Shown one piece after another: positions 1 to 9,090 of a DNA stretch of 64,000 nt. The position numbers and the translations under genes were made by a program. Source of the stretch: Fundicoccus culcitae (GTDB lineage: Bacteria; Bacillota; Bacilli; Lactobacillales; Aerococcaceae); assembly GCF_024661895.1 (NCBI RefSeq), contig NZ_CP102453.1:1116001-1180000 (forward strand). Reading direction: 5' to 3'. The notes under the pieces are model-generated. The model had not been told where the DNA came from. It saw nothing but the letters and a program-made list of their open reading frames with translations, and did not search any database. Positions within the stretch are counted from its first letter, which is position 1. Each line of letters begins with the position of its first letter.

Positions 1-2
1 GT

Positions 3-962
3 AGTCCTTGGGGTGGCGTACGCTTGTATAACTGGAAGATGTTTAGCTCCGATGTCCAAGGAATTGAAAATCTTGCTTTATCACAGGTGAAACGTTTGAA
101 TAATTATCTGTTATTTATGGGCTTACCTAAAGGCATCACCATTCAATTGTATAAAGATTTAACAGATGCTAAGCCGTTATTAATTCATCCAACGGATGGC
201 GCTCCATTTGCTTTAATTCCATTTAAAGATAAAAATGTGTATTATGAAATCGTTGATGTCAATGGGTCAGTTAGTAATCGCGTGAAAGTAACTGAGTCTT
301 TGAATGATTTTGACATAGAACTTGTCCCACCAAAGTATCCTGTCATGCCATTTGAAGATGGGGCTTTAATCGTACGATTCAACGATTTATCCTTAGGGGA
401 ATTACAGCTCCCCTTAAATCACCCGTCGGTGGAAATTCATACACTTAAAACCAACCATGCTTCAATTTATTGGCTAGGTAGATTAGTTGATGAGCGTTTT
501 ACCATCTTTGAAACAGATGCTGTGGAAAAGATAGATGTTAAACGTGACCCACGAAGACATTACTATGTAGGAGAAACATTCGATGCGATGGATGGTTCAC
601 TCGATGTAGGCTTCGGTGAAGTAGCCTTAACTCGGCCAGATGTGACAGTGGAAGGCTTCGCTACTACTGAAAGTGGCGAACATGAAATGACAGTACATTT
701 TATGGGTAAACAACTTGCGATTACTTATTGGGTTTATGACCACAAAATGACAGTAAACAAGGAAAAACTAGAACAGAAAATTTCTGAGATTCATGCCTTT
801 TTATTGAGAATTGATGCAGAAAATGACGTTGTTACTGAGTTGCGACAAGCGGTTGAACGCACGCACAATCAAATTTCCAATGCCCAGTTTAGTCAACAAG
901 AAATTGATGGTTTTTGGTTACGTTTGAATGATTTATTGGAAAAAGTAAAAGATAAGGATTAA
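3..962 (+). CDS. Unknown protein, 5' end cut by window edge
   Basis: I do not recognise this protein. The reading frame is open to the left edge of the window, so the TTG at 24 is probably internal and the gene starts upstream. About 320 residues are visible. The first two thirds look like mixed alpha/beta and beta-rich sequence with no membrane segment. The last 70 residues are charged and helical (from about VNKEKLEQKISEI to the end), compatible with a coiled coil. It ends 13 bases before the glycosylasparaginase start, and the AAAGGAG for that gene overlaps its 3' end, so the two are very likely co-transcribed with the following M20 peptidase. A role in amino-sugar or peptide use is suggested only by these neighbours. 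Confidence 0.6.
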   Translation, partial: SPWGGVRLYNWKMFSSDVQGIENLALSQVKRLNNYLLFMGLPKGITIQLYKDLTDAKPLLIHPTDGAPFALIPFKDKNVYYEIVDVNGSVSNRVKVTESLNDFDIELVPPKYPVMPFEDGALIVRFNDLSLGELQLPLNHPSVEIHTLKTNHASIYWLGRLVDERFTIFETDAVEKIDVKRDPRRHYYVGETFDAMDGSLDVGFGEVALTRPDVTVEGFATTESGEHEMTVHFMGKQLAITYWVYDHKMTVNKEKLEQKISEIHAFLLRIDAENDVVTELRQAVERTHNQISNAQFSQQEIDGFWLRLNDLLEKVKDKD

Positions 963-975
963 AGGAGCAAAGAAA

Positions 976-1944
976 ATGTGGGGAATGATAGCAACGTGGA
1001 CGATGGCATTGGATGGTGTGACTTTAGGTGCAGAGCAACTTAAGTCTAACGGTTTTGCTGGCGATGCCATCGAAGCAGCTATTAAGGATGTTGAAGACGG
1101 AGAGTATTATAAATCTGTCGGTTATGGTGGCTTGCCCAATGAAGAAATGATTGTTGAGTTGGACGCAGCCTATATGGACGGCGATACCTTGAATTTTGGA
1201 GCCATTGGTGCAGTGAAAGATTTTGCTAATCCGATCTCGATTGCACGGTCATTGAGTGCTAATGATTTTAATAATTTTTTGGTCGGGGCTGGGGCTGAAG
1301 CCTATGCGAGCAAAGCCGGTTTTGAGCGTAAAACCATGTTAACTGACCGAGCAAAGATTTTTTATAAAAATCGGGTTGGAGATGATCGGCAAAAAGAGTT
1401 GGCGCCTTATGCTGGTCATGATACGGTTGGTATGGTCGCTTTGGATGCTGAAGGGCAGTTAGTAGGAGGCACTTCAACAAGCGGCTTGTTTATGAAAAAA
1501 GCTGGCCGAGTGGGAGATTCGCCTATTATCGGTAGTGGTTTGTACTGTGATCGTGCGGTCGGTGGGGCTACGGCCACTGGTTTAGGCGAAGATTTGATGA
1601 AAGGTGTCACTTCTTTCCAAATTGTGCAAATGATGAAAGCCGGCTTGTCACCTCAAGAAGCTTGTGAAAAAGTGGTGTTCGAACTGGATGCGGATTTGAC
1701 CGCGCGACGTGGCAAAAGTGGTGATTTGTCGGTGGTTGCGATGAACACAGCCGGCGAATGGGGTTGTGCATCCAATATAGTTAATTTTTCGTTTGTGGTT
1801 GCGACTGCTGACGCCAGTGAGCCAACGGTTTACCTGACTAATCGCGTCGGTGACCACATGGAACACAAAGTGGCTAATCAAGAGTGGATTACCGCCTACT
1901 TCGCTAAACGCCAACAAGAAGTGGAAATCCGCTATGATAAATAA
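976..1944 (+). CDS. N4-(beta-N-acetylglucosaminyl)-L-asparaginase (glycosylasparaginase)
   Basis: Ntn-hydrolase of the aspartylglucosaminidase/isoaspartyl peptidase family, 322 aa, with no signal peptide, so cytoplasmic. The family removes asparagine from GlcNAc-Asn or cleaves isoaspartyl bonds, and matures by autoproteolysis before a threonine. The expected HDTVG motif places that Thr at residue 150, with GGTSTSG and GDSPIIGSGLY downstream forming the usual active-site and substrate loops. The split would give chains of about 149 and 173 residues. The ATG is preceded by AAAGGAG at good spacing. The 3' end overlaps the next gene (ATGATAAATAA), indicating translational coupling. With the M20 dipeptidase it looks like a degradation module for glycosylated asparagine or modified peptides. 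The family assignment is firm; the exact substrate is inferred. Confidence 0.88.
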   Translation: MWGMIATWTMALDGVTLGAEQLKSNGFAGDAIEAAIKDVEDGEYYKSVGYGGLPNEEMIVELDAAYMDGDTLNFGAIGAVKDFANPISIARSLSANDFNNFLVGAGAEAYASKAGFERKTMLTDRAKIFYKNRVGDDRQKELAPYAGHDTVGMVALDAEGQLVGGTSTSGLFMKKAGRVGDSPIIGSGLYCDRAVGGATATGLGEDLMKGVTSFQIVQMMKAGLSPQEACEKVVFELDADLTARRGKSGDLSVVAMNTAGEWGCASNIVNFSFVVATADASEPTVYLTNRVGDHMEHKVANQEWITAYFAKRQQEVEIRYDK

Positions 1945-3073
1945 ATACCTCTGCGACAAGCTGAATGAGTCGATTGATGCATTGGAAAAGCCATTGATTG
2001 ATGCTATTGGTGAGTTAGTTAATGTCAATAGTGTGCAAGGTACTGCGATGCCTGGAGCGCCTTTTGGTCTAGGACCTCGAAAGGCGTTAGATGTGGCTTT
2101 GGCGATTGCGGATAAATTAGGCTTTAAAACAGTCAATTTGGATAATAAGATTGGTTATGCTGAGTTTGGTGATAGTCCTGGTTTAGATGATGCGAATTAC
2201 ATTGGTATTTTTGGCCATGTCGATATTGTTGAAGCTGGCAAAGGTTGGACTAGTGATCCATTTGTTCTGCGGCGTGATGGGGATTATTTATTTGGTCGGG
2301 GTGTCTTGGATAATAAAGGGCCGATTTTAAGTAATTTGTTTGCTTTGTATGCTTTGAAAGAATTAGGAGTGACCTTTAAACGTCCGGTTCGCTTGGTGTT
2401 TGGTTGCAATGAAGAATCTGGATTTGAATGTGTGAAGCATTATAATCAGGTTGCCAAACCACCTACTTTTGGATGGACGCCTGATTGTAAATGGCCAGTG
2501 GTAGTCGGTGAAAAAGGCCGATTGAATCTGCGTGTGATAAATCATGGTAATCGTGAGGTATTTTATCGATGGATTAATGATTATGTCTTTGCAAGTTTAT
2601 CTGACGGAAAAGCCTTGGGGATTTTTAGAAAGTCTGACCGTTTCGGTGAAACATTGATGCGTGGGTATCGATTGGAGATGGTTGAGAATTGTGAAAGTTT
2701 ACGCTGGTCCATTTCTTATCCTGAGACTATTTCTGGTGACGAGATACTGGACTTAGTGGGTGGTTTGCTACCTGAGTCAATTGCCTTAGAATGTATTTCT
2801 AAGCATGATTCTGTCAACTATGTAGATGCTGATGCCGAATTTGTAAGGGTTTTGGCCGATGTTTATGGTGAATTTGTTGATGTGGATGAGGCTATTGTCA
2901 CCACAAGCGGCGGGACCTATGCTCGCGCTATCGATAATATTGTCGCCTTTGGCCCAAGCTTTCCAGACCAGAAAAATATCGCTCATTTACCCGATGAATG
3001 GATTAAAGTTTCGGATTTGATGCTGAATACCAAGATTTATGCCCATGCTTTGTTAGCGTTGAAGGATATGTAG
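1934..3073 (+). CDS. M20 family dipeptidase (PepV-like)
   Basis: Zinc metallopeptidase of family M20, 379 aa from the ATG at 1934. I chose this start because it gives the sequence MINKYLCDKL and a short overlap with the upstream stop; an in-frame ATG at 1850 would run deep into the previous gene. The metal and catalytic motifs are visible: GHVD (His95), GRGVLDNKG (Asp126), NEESG (Glu160/Glu161), WTPD and, near the end, AHLPDEW. These are the PepV/carnosinase pattern. The protein is shorter than classical PepV (about 470 aa), which suggests a reduced lid domain. It is cytoplasmic and co-transcribed with the glycosylasparaginase. The AATAAATACC form of the dispersed 10-mer lies within its first codons. 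Confidence 0.85.
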   Translation: MINKYLCDKLNESIDALEKPLIDAIGELVNVNSVQGTAMPGAPFGLGPRKALDVALAIADKLGFKTVNLDNKIGYAEFGDSPGLDDANYIGIFGHVDIVEAGKGWTSDPFVLRRDGDYLFGRGVLDNKGPILSNLFALYALKELGVTFKRPVRLVFGCNEESGFECVKHYNQVAKPPTFGWTPDCKWPVVVGEKGRLNLRVINHGNREVFYRWINDYVFASLSDGKALGIFRKSDRFGETLMRGYRLEMVENCESLRWSISYPETISGDEILDLVGGLLPESIALECISKHDSVNYVDADAEFVRVLADVYGEFVDVDEAIVTTSGGTYARAIDNIVAFGPSFPDQKNIAHLPDEWIKVSDLMLNTKIYAHALLALKDM

Positions 3074-3086
3074 GCTAAAATTTAAG

Positions 3087-3126
3087 CCGGTGCACTCATT
3101 GCGATAGTGAGCGCACCGGTGTTTTT
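3087..3126 (+). terminator. Rho-independent terminator
   Basis: GC-rich hairpin with CCGGTGC and GCACCGG arms extended by CTCA/TGAG around a short loop, then a TTTTT run. It lies directly after the M20 peptidase stop and ends the upstream operon. Confidence 0.85.
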
Positions 3127-3130
3127 GATT

Positions 3131-3345
3131 AGATAAGTGGACAATCTGTCTTTTGCTTGTAGAGCAGATGACAGATTAAAGATATATTACGGAAAATTAG
3201 GTTAGCAATATGGTTTTCTGCTTAATATTAGCAAAATGGCGGAAGTGAGATAAAAAGAGGAATGCAAATTCGTTGCGCTCAATTTACTAGGTCACCAAAT
3301 CTCTCATTTCATGACCGATAAGCAATAAACCCAATATTTGCTTTC
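3131..3345. repeat. Small hairpin-repeat patch
   Basis: Between the terminator and the 3' end of the Gfo/Idh/MocA gene. It holds one copy of the CTGTC...GACAG hairpin family (about 3147-3176, in inverse orientation to the copies near 23.1 and 43 kb) and one copy of the GGTCA...TGACC family (about 3291-3321). No coding potential is evident. Confidence 0.6.
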
Positions 3346-3363
3346 TAATAATCCCCTAACCAC

Positions 3364-4365
3364 CTACAACTCCACCCGCCGTCCTTCCTCTGCTGACCGA
3401 TAAGCTGCCAAACCCACTTCCATGGCTTTCAATCCATCATACCCAGTAATCGAAGGTTGACGGCCTTCACGCACACATTCAACAAAATCTCTCATCAACG
3501 CCAAATCCGTATTATTTCCAAACCCATTAAAATGCAATGTCCGTGGGCAACCATCAGAAACAGGGGCAAACTCTATCACATTATCTAAGGTATTAGACAC
3601 TTTAGCCGTACCCTCAGTTCCAATAACCTCAATCTGAACATCACCCCATACTGGATATTCCTCATAACGCGACCACGACGCATCGTGACTCGCAATGACC
3701 CCATTATCAAACACCAAGGTCATCACACCCGCATCATCAATCGCATCCTCCACTCCATCGCCGTAGTAAAAATTATCCACTTGACTCCTAACTGACACCA
3801 CTTCAGCCCCCATCAACCATCGCATAATATCCACCATATGCACCGTATGATCAAAGACAGCACCGCCACCAGATTGCTCAACATCCACAAACCAACCACC
3901 AGGATTTTGTCCGCGATTTGTCGACCGCATCGCCACAATGTCACCTAGCTGACCAGTTTCAACCACCTTTTTCAAAGCCACTATCGAATCCGTAAACCGA
4001 ACCGGAAACGCCGTCTGCAAAATCACACCAGCATCATCACACGCCTGAATCATCCGCCTAGCATCTTCCACACTAGTTGCAATCGGCTTTTCGCATAAAA
4101 CATGCTTACCATACTCCGCTGCCGCTACCGTCATCCAAGCATGCTGATTATTTTCACTGCAAATAACCACCGCTTCAAAATCCTGCTCAAAAAATGCATC
4201 CACATCCGCATAAAAAACCATGTCAAAGGTATCAGCAGCTGCCTGTCCCCGCTCCAAATCCGCATCAAACACCGCAACCAACTCGACTCCCGCAATCACT
4301 CGCGCTGCCTCCGCATACGAATAAGCGTGCATATGGGCAAAACTCATAAATCCTAAACGTACCAT
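3364..4365 (-). CDS. Gfo/Idh/MocA family NAD(P)-dependent oxidoreductase
   Basis: 333 aa, the family's usual length. The N-terminal Rossmann fold begins MVRLGFMSFAHMHAYSY, in which the usual GxGxxG is degenerate. The dinucleotide-binding core continues to the hallmark CEKPIATS at about residues 91-98, whose lysine is the conserved catalytic and cofactor residue. The C-terminal half carries the GGGAVFDHTVHMVDIMRW segment typical of sugar and inositol dehydrogenases. Its ATG directly follows the stop of the 161-aa gene (TAAATGG), so it is the third gene of a tightly coupled three-gene operon. Likely substrate: a sugar, cyclitol or amino-sugar; the exact one cannot be read from sequence. Confidence 0.85.
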   Translation of the reverse strand: MVRLGFMSFAHMHAYSYAEAARVIAGVELVAVFDADLERGQAAADTFDMVFYADVDAFFEQDFEAVVICSENNQHAWMTVAAAEYGKHVLCEKPIATSVEDARRMIQACDDAGVILQTAFPVRFTDSIVALKKVVETGQLGDIVAMRSTNRGQNPGGWFVDVEQSGGGAVFDHTVHMVDIMRWLMGAEVVSVRSQVDNFYYGDGVEDAIDDAGVMTLVFDNGVIASHDASWSRYEEYPVWGDVQIEVIGTEGTAKVSNTLDNVIEFAPVSDGCPRTLHFNGFGNNTDLALMRDFVECVREGRQPSITGYDGLKAMEVGLAAYRSAEEGRRVEL

Positions 4366-4851
4366 TTACTCATCCTCCCCAAATAAATACCCCTGCCACC
4401 GTCGAAAATCGGCTTCAATCGCTTCCCGTTCACAAAAAACTTTAGGCACTACCCGCAAAGCATAATTTTCACCACCAGACACCTTGAAGCCTTGTTGCAA
4501 CTCACTATCAAACACCAACAACTGATGCACACCGTTCCATTCGACATTGACCGCCTCCACATCGCCCGCGCAAAATTCCAAGTGAGCAATCGTTCGATCA
4601 GCAAACCGCAACAACACAATCCAATAGGTCGCCCGCCGAGCTACATCAACCGCGACAACTTCGCCAAACAACCGTTCAAACACCAAACAATCTTCCACAA
4701 ATAAATACCGCTGCGTTTCACTCGCAACTTTTCTTTGATATCGCAAAATACCAACCGTTCTTGCTTCAAGCAATCGACGTTTCAATGCGCTAAAACCAGC
4801 CAAATTCTCTAACTGCAAATAAAGGCGTTCATGGGGATATTTATTTATCAT
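4366..4851 (-). CDS. Unknown 161-aa protein between two Gfo/Idh/MocA genes
   Basis: I do not recognise this protein. It starts MINKYPHERL and appears soluble, with no signal peptide or membrane segment and two charged ends around a central beta-rich stretch. Its ATG overlaps the stop of the upstream dehydrogenase (ATGA), and its own stop abuts the start of the downstream dehydrogenase, so expression is translationally coupled to both. That arrangement suggests it serves the same pathway, perhaps as a subunit or substrate-binding partner. It may also represent an additional domain of the dehydrogenase system that is fused elsewhere. The dispersed 10-mer GATATTTATT (4836-4845) covers its first codons. 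Confidence 0.65.
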   Translation of the reverse strand: MINKYPHERLYLQLENLAGFSALKRRLLEARTVGILRYQRKVASETQRYLFVEDCLVFERLFGEVVAVDVARRATYWIVLLRFADRTIAHLEFCAGDVEAVNVEWNGVHQLLVFDSELQQGFKVSGGENYALRVVPKVFCEREAIEADFRRWQGYLFGEDE

Positions 4852-5900
4852 AGTCTTAACTCCTGTTTCTGGCCAGCGGATTGATAAATGGCATCCAGCA
4901 TCGAAAGCACCGTCAAACCATCCGCAATCGGCGTTTCATTAGCCGTGCCCTCTACACAAGCATTGATAAAAGCATCAATTTCACGGCTGTAAGCATGCTC
5001 ATGAAAACCCGGATAATCCATTTGCGGCTCAGCATTCAAAATCACACCATTCGCTTCCGTTATCAACTTTAAAGACGGCTCCAAAACCGCACCACCCTTT
5101 GAACCCGCCAATTGAATCAACAACTCATCTTGCGGCGTATGCATAGCATAGGAAGTCTCAATATATAAAGACGCCCCATTCTCAAAACGAATCAAGGCAT
5201 TAGCAAAATCCTCCACATCCGAAGGTTCATCCAACTGATCCGCCGCCTTGTATGCCGACAAATAACCAATATGATCACGTCCACCTAAATAATTCGTCGT
5301 ATTCGCACTAACCGTTACCGGCCGCGGTTTCCCCATTAAATACCAAGTGATATCCAACAAATGCACGCCCAAATCCACCATCGGACCCCCACCAGAAATA
5401 CTTTGCTTGCCAAACCAACCCCCAGGATGCCCCAATCGCCGCAGCAAACTAGCCTTCCCATAATAAATATCCCCCATATTGCCCTGATCAATCCATTGTT
5501 TCAATACACGAGCATTATCCGCATAACGACGTACCATACCGACACTAGCAATTTTATCGGTCGTTTTGGCTAAATCACCAAGTTTTCTAGCTTCATCCGT
5601 CATTTGACGACTCAACGGTTTCTCAACAAACACATGTTTGCCCGCTTCTAGAGCAGCCGTTGCAATTTCCACATGGCTATCATTCCAAGTGCATATAATG
5701 ACGGCATCTATCGCATCATTAGCAAGCAAATCCTTGTAATCAACATACAATTGCGTTACACCATAGTTTGCACCTTTTTCTTTAAGTCTAGCTTCATTAA
5801 TATCGCAAAAAGCGACTAATTCCGCTTTAGCATTAGCCTGTACCGCCTCTATATGCATGGACGAAATTGACCCTACCCCAATAACACTTATCTTTAACAT
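4848..5900 (-). CDS. Gfo/Idh/MocA family NAD(P)-dependent oxidoreductase
   Basis: 350 aa. The N-terminal Rossmann motif is clear (MLKISVIGVGSISSMH, with GxGxxxxxH), followed by VFVEKPLSR with the conserved lysine and GGGPMVDLGVHLLDITWYLM with the substrate-domain histidine. It is the first gene of a three-gene minus-strand operon with the 161-aa protein and a second dehydrogenase. Two paralogous dehydrogenases in one operon usually act in successive or reverse steps, such as epimerisation through a keto intermediate; this is inference. An AGGAGG-like site lies just upstream of the ATG. One dispersed 10-mer (5462-5471) lies within the coding region. Confidence 0.86.
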   Translation of the reverse strand: MLKISVIGVGSISSMHIEAVQANAKAELVAFCDINEARLKEKGANYGVTQLYVDYKDLLANDAIDAVIICTWNDSHVEIATAALEAGKHVFVEKPLSRQMTDEARKLGDLAKTTDKIASVGMVRRYADNARVLKQWIDQGNMGDIYYGKASLLRRLGHPGGWFGKQSISGGGPMVDLGVHLLDITWYLMGKPRPVTVSANTTNYLGGRDHIGYLSAYKAADQLDEPSDVEDFANALIRFENGASLYIETSYAMHTPQDELLIQLAGSKGGAVLEPSLKLITEANGVILNAEPQMDYPGFHEHAYSREIDAFINACVEGTANETPIADGLTVLSMLDAIYQSAGQKQELRL

Positions 5901-5995
5901 TTAACCAGCCTCCTATGAATCGATGTCCTCATAAGTATAGCTTTCTTAGAATATCCCTACCAATAAAATCACTTGTATTCTATGTTGATTTTTAA

Positions 5996-6070
5996 GCGCA
6001 TGCCTTCGAAAATCCGGGATGGCCTGCGCTCCTGTGGCGCATGCCTTCGAAAATTCAGGATGGCCTGCGG
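5996..6070. repeat. Two direct copies of a 41-bp unit
   Basis: The segment beginning GCGCATGCCTTCGAAAAT and ending in GATGGCCTGCG occurs at 5996 and again at 6037, a 41-base period. No gene is visible between 5901 and 6946. The rest of that interval holds the repeats listed next plus unremarkable AT-rich sequence. Confidence 0.8.
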
Positions 6071-6204
6071 ATAATTAATAAGAATCGATAGGACACGACA
6101 ACTTCAGACAAATTTGCCTCGTGGTCAAAAAAATACGTTATCGGATTGGTTTCATAAGAGATTGCGCGTAAGTGTAAAGAGAAAAAGTTGCTTAATTTAG
6201 GAGA

Positions 6205-6350
6205 CAATAATGCACTAAACAACAGCTTCTCACTTTGGTGGCGGTGCCTACAAGCTTCCTCGCCGTAAGTGGGAAGTGAGCGAACGTTAAATAAAGCTAT
6301 TCGGTCACCAAATACCTAGTTTCATGACCGAATAGCCTATTTTGTAGTTA
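6205..6350. repeat. Dispersed repeat: AAGTGGGAAGTGAGCG unit and GGTCA hairpin
   Basis: Contains a TAAGTGGGAAGTGAGCGAAC-type unit followed by GTTAAATAAAGCTA and then a hairpin with CGGTCA and TGACCG arms (about 6302-6328). Close relatives lie near 23.06, 42.9, 43.4, 43.88 and (inverted) 49.0 kb. Non-coding. Confidence 0.75.
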
Positions 6351-6374
6351 TTTAATGATCACACATTTTCCACT

Positions 6375-6497
6375 TAGGTTCACGCTCACAACAACTGCTC
6401 GAATATGTGTGCGCTCCTCATCACGCTCACATCAACTGCTCGAATATGTGTGCGCTCCTCACCACGCTCACAACAACTGCCCGAATATGTGTGCGCC
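6375..6497. repeat. Three tandem GCTCACA...TGTGTGCGC hairpin units
   Basis: Three head-to-tail copies of a unit of about 44 bases whose ends (CACGCTCACA and TGTGTGCGC) pair to form a stem around AACTGCTCGAATA. The same family, inverted and with a 41-base period, forms the array at 43165-43409, and a two-copy version lies near 44.0 kb. Confidence 0.8.
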
Positions 6498-6540
6498 CAT
6501 GTAAGTGAGAAATAACGGTTCTTCACTTCCCACTTTCAAT

Positions 6541-6732
6541 GAAGCGCCGTTTGGCGGGGGATTGAGGATTCGTCATTTCACTTCCAACTGCTCAACCCAC
6601 TTGCCGGCTTTCTTTTCCCATCGACGTCCGCCAAAATCATTTGCCGGCTTTCAGTTGAAATCGAAAGCCGGCAAATCAAAATATAAGATGCGACTTATCA
6701 AATCACCGGTCTTTTACTTCCCACTAACCCTC
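6541..6732. repeat. About 190-bp dispersed element, inverted copy at 48.5 kb
   Basis: Read against the reverse complement of 48479-48670, this stretch matches almost continuously by eye: GCCGTTTGGCGGGGGATTG, then GCTCAACCCACTTGC, then GACGTCCGCCAA, then a TTTGCCGGCTTTC/GAAAGCCGGCAAA hairpin, then CGACTTATCAAATCACCGGT. It has no coding potential and no transposase. Its size and internal hairpin suggest a non-autonomous mobile or structural repeat. Confidence 0.8.
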
Positions 6733-6741
6733 GCAATCAAT

Positions 6742-6868
6742 CTAATTAGCTGGCGAAGACCATACACCTCTTCACCATCAATCTAATTAGACGGCGAAGA
6801 ACACATGCCTCTTCGCCACCAACCTAATTAACTGGCGAGGAACACATACCTCTTCGCCACCAATCAAT
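6742..6868. repeat. Three TGGCGAAGA...CTTCGCCA hairpin units
   Basis: Tandem units in which GGCGA(A/G)GA and CTTCGCCA arms flank a short variable loop, separated by an ACCAAYCTAATTA linker. The same family recurs at 43690-43801 with loops such as TATTTGTG. Non-coding, just downstream of dapL. Confidence 0.78.
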
Positions 6869-6946
6869 TTTTGACCCTATCAGTCGGACTTATCTTCGTC
6901 CATTTGTCGACCTATCTTAGGCTTTTCAATGCTTGTTCAACGCCAC

Positions 6947-8182
6947 TCACCCCAAACCGACTGCTAAGAAGCTTTGGATGCGTTCGACGGCAGCAAGCGT
7001 TTGTTCGTGAATGTTAAAGGCAGTGAGGCGGAAATAGCCTTCGCCGCTTGGACCAAAACCAACCCCGGGAGTGCCAACCACTTGAGCTCGGGTTAGGAGT
7101 TGGTCAAAAAATTCCCAAGAAGATAGGCCATTGGGTACCTTCATCCATAAATAAGGAGCATTGACACCACCAAAAACGGTAATTCCGCTAGCTTCAAGTC
7201 CTTCACGGATGATGCGAGCATTTTCCATATAGTATTGGATGTTGTCAGCAATCTGGCTCTTAGCAGGCTCTTGCAATGTTGCTGCACCAGCTTTTTGCAC
7301 AATATAAGGTGCCCCATTAAACTTGGTTGACTGGCGACGCAACCACATTTTATTTAAGGATTGACCATTGATTTGTAGCGCTTTTGGAATAACTGTATAT
7401 CCTAAACGCAAACCAGTAAAACCAGCTTTTTTAGAAAAACTTCGCATTTCGATAGCGCAGGTTTGGGCACCCGAACACTCATAAATAGAATGCGGGATAC
7501 CATCTTCTTGGATGTAAGCTTCATAAGCTGCATCAAAAATAATCACATTACCTTGATCATTGGCGTAATCTACCCAAAGTTGCAATTGGTCTTTGGTTAA
7601 TGTCATTCCCGTCGGATTGTTTGGGTAGCACAAGTAGATTAAATCGGCTTTTTTAGCTGGTAATTCAGGAACAAAACGATTAGTTTCATTACCTACTAAA
7701 TAAATCGCTTCGCTCCACTTCCCTGTCACTGCCTCAAAATCACCAAGACGACCGGATAAAACATTGCTATCGATGTACACAGGATAAACCGGGTCGCCAA
7801 TCGCGACGCTAATTTTTTGACCAAATAATTCCTGGATATTAGCAACATCAGATTTTGACCCATCCGAAATAAATACCTCATCCAATTGTATGTTAATCCC
7901 ATTAGTTTGAAATTCAACCTCTGCAATCGCCTGGCGTAAAAAATCATAACCACCTTCAGGACCATAACCTCGAAAAGTTTCTCTTACCGCTTGTTCGTCA
8001 ACCGCTTCATGCAAAGCCTCAATCACTCCTGGAACTAATGGTAAAACCACATCCCCAATCCCTAAGCGAATAATATCCGCTTTCGGATATTCTTTTTGAA
8101 AACTAGCTATCTTTTTATTAATCGTTGAGAATAAGTAAGAATCCGGCAACTTTGCATAATTTTGATTCAATTCAATCGTCAT
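6947..8182 (-). CDS. dapL: LL-diaminopimelate aminotransferase
   Basis: PLP-dependent class I/II aminotransferase, 411 aa, the DapL length. DapL converts tetrahydrodipicolinate directly to LL-diaminopimelate with glutamate as amino donor, bypassing the acyl intermediates. Visible features are the N-terminal LPDSYLFSTI and the family motif IRLGIGDVVLPL, YPNNPTG in the large domain, FDAAYEAYI, and the cofactor lysine in SFSKKAGFTGLRLGY. It is the second gene after dapF, ten bases apart, and both lie downstream of a lysine riboswitch. With DapF it supplies meso-DAP for lysine and peptidoglycan. DapL is typical of plants, chlamydiae, clostridia and some other Bacillota, and is not the usual route in Lactobacillales. 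Confidence 0.9.
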   Translation of the reverse strand: MTIELNQNYAKLPDSYLFSTINKKIASFQKEYPKADIIRLGIGDVVLPLVPGVIEALHEAVDEQAVRETFRGYGPEGGYDFLRQAIAEVEFQTNGINIQLDEVFISDGSKSDVANIQELFGQKISVAIGDPVYPVYIDSNVLSGRLGDFEAVTGKWSEAIYLVGNETNRFVPELPAKKADLIYLCYPNNPTGMTLTKDQLQLWVDYANDQGNVIIFDAAYEAYIQEDGIPHSIYECSGAQTCAIEMRSFSKKAGFTGLRLGYTVIPKALQINGQSLNKMWLRRQSTKFNGAPYIVQKAGAATLQEPAKSQIADNIQYYMENARIIREGLEASGITVFGGVNAPYLWMKVPNGLSSWEFFDQLLTRAQVVGTPGVGFGPSGEGYFRLTAFNIHEQTLAAVERIQSFLAVGLG

Positions 8183-8191
8183 AATTTCTCC

Positions 8192-9064
8192 TTAACTATT
8201 TTGACTAAAATATTCACCAGTAAATATCGTTCTAACAGCACCTTCCATAAACACATTCCCTGTGTTCTCACGATCCCATTCGATATTCAGCTGACCACCT
8301 TTTAAATGTACAACAACTTTTGTAGCCGTTAAGCCATTTAAAACACTCGCTACCGCTACCGCACAAGCACCCGTCCCGCAGGCTAAAGTCTCTCCGCTAC
8401 CGCGTTCCCAAACACGCATTCTTACTTCATTTGGCGAAATAACTTCAACAAATTCAGTATTCATTTTTTCAGGAAATAGTGGATGATTTTCAAAAAATGG
8501 TCCGACTTCGGGTAAGTCTAACTCATCAATCCCCTCTTGATAAATTACCAGATGAGGATTTCCCATTGAAACAGCAGTAACCTGATAGGTTTCATCATTA
8601 ACCACAAAGTCTTGATTAAGCCACTGAGTAGCAGAGGTATTTATTGGGATTAGTTGGGTGTTTAATATCGGTTTTCCCATATCGACACGAGCTGCAATAA
8701 TATTATCAGTAGAATTCATCATTAACTGAACGGTTTTAACCCCACTGAGCGTTTCGATAGTCAAATTCGTTTTATCAGTCAAACTATTTTCATAGGCAAA
8801 AGCTGCCAAACAACGAATCCCGTTACCACACATACGGCCTTCACTACCGTCAGCATTAAACATGCGCATTTTAAAATCAGCCTCAGATGAGGGTTGCAAG
8901 GCAATTAAACCATCACTACCAACACCAAAATGTGGTCGACTCATTTCAATAGCTAATTCGGATAGATTAGGGATGGTTCCATCTAAATCATTAATATAAA
9001 CATAATCATTGCCCGCACCTTCCATTTTTGTAAAAGGAATAGAGCGCCTACTTGTTTCTGTCAT
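8192..9064 (-). CDS. dapF: Diaminopimelate epimerase
   Basis: Converts LL-DAP to meso-DAP with two cysteines and no cofactor; 290 aa. Both catalytic cysteines are present: Cys79 in GRMCGNGIRC and Cys229 in ETLACGTGACA. The family start FTKMEGAGNDYV is clear, and residues 1-9 are a short extension. It lies first behind the lysine riboswitch and is followed after 9 bases by dapL, so the pair forms a minimal two-step tetrahydrodipicolinate to meso-DAP module. The ATG at 9064 has a GGAGATGATG-type ribosome site immediately upstream. Confidence 0.93.
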   Translation of the reverse strand: MTETSRRSIPFTKMEGAGNDYVYINDLDGTIPNLSELAIEMSRPHFGVGSDGLIALQPSSEADFKMRMFNADGSEGRMCGNGIRCLAAFAYENSLTDKTNLTIETLSGVKTVQLMMNSTDNIIAARVDMGKPILNTQLIPINTSATQWLNQDFVVNDETYQVTAVSMGNPHLVIYQEGIDELDLPEVGPFFENHPLFPEKMNTEFVEVISPNEVRMRVWERGSGETLACGTGACAVAVASVLNGLTATKVVVHLKGGQLNIEWDRENTGNVFMEGAVRTIFTGEYFSQNS

Positions 9065-9090
9065 TTCTCATCATCTCCTTGAAAATAAAT

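Noticed and set aside
6505-6786. 93-aa plus-strand open frame
   Set aside because: It runs through the 190-bp repeat and the hairpin units; composition is not protein-like.
7726-7965. 79-aa frame within dapL
   Set aside because: Same strand, alternative frame of a well-supported gene; no family match.
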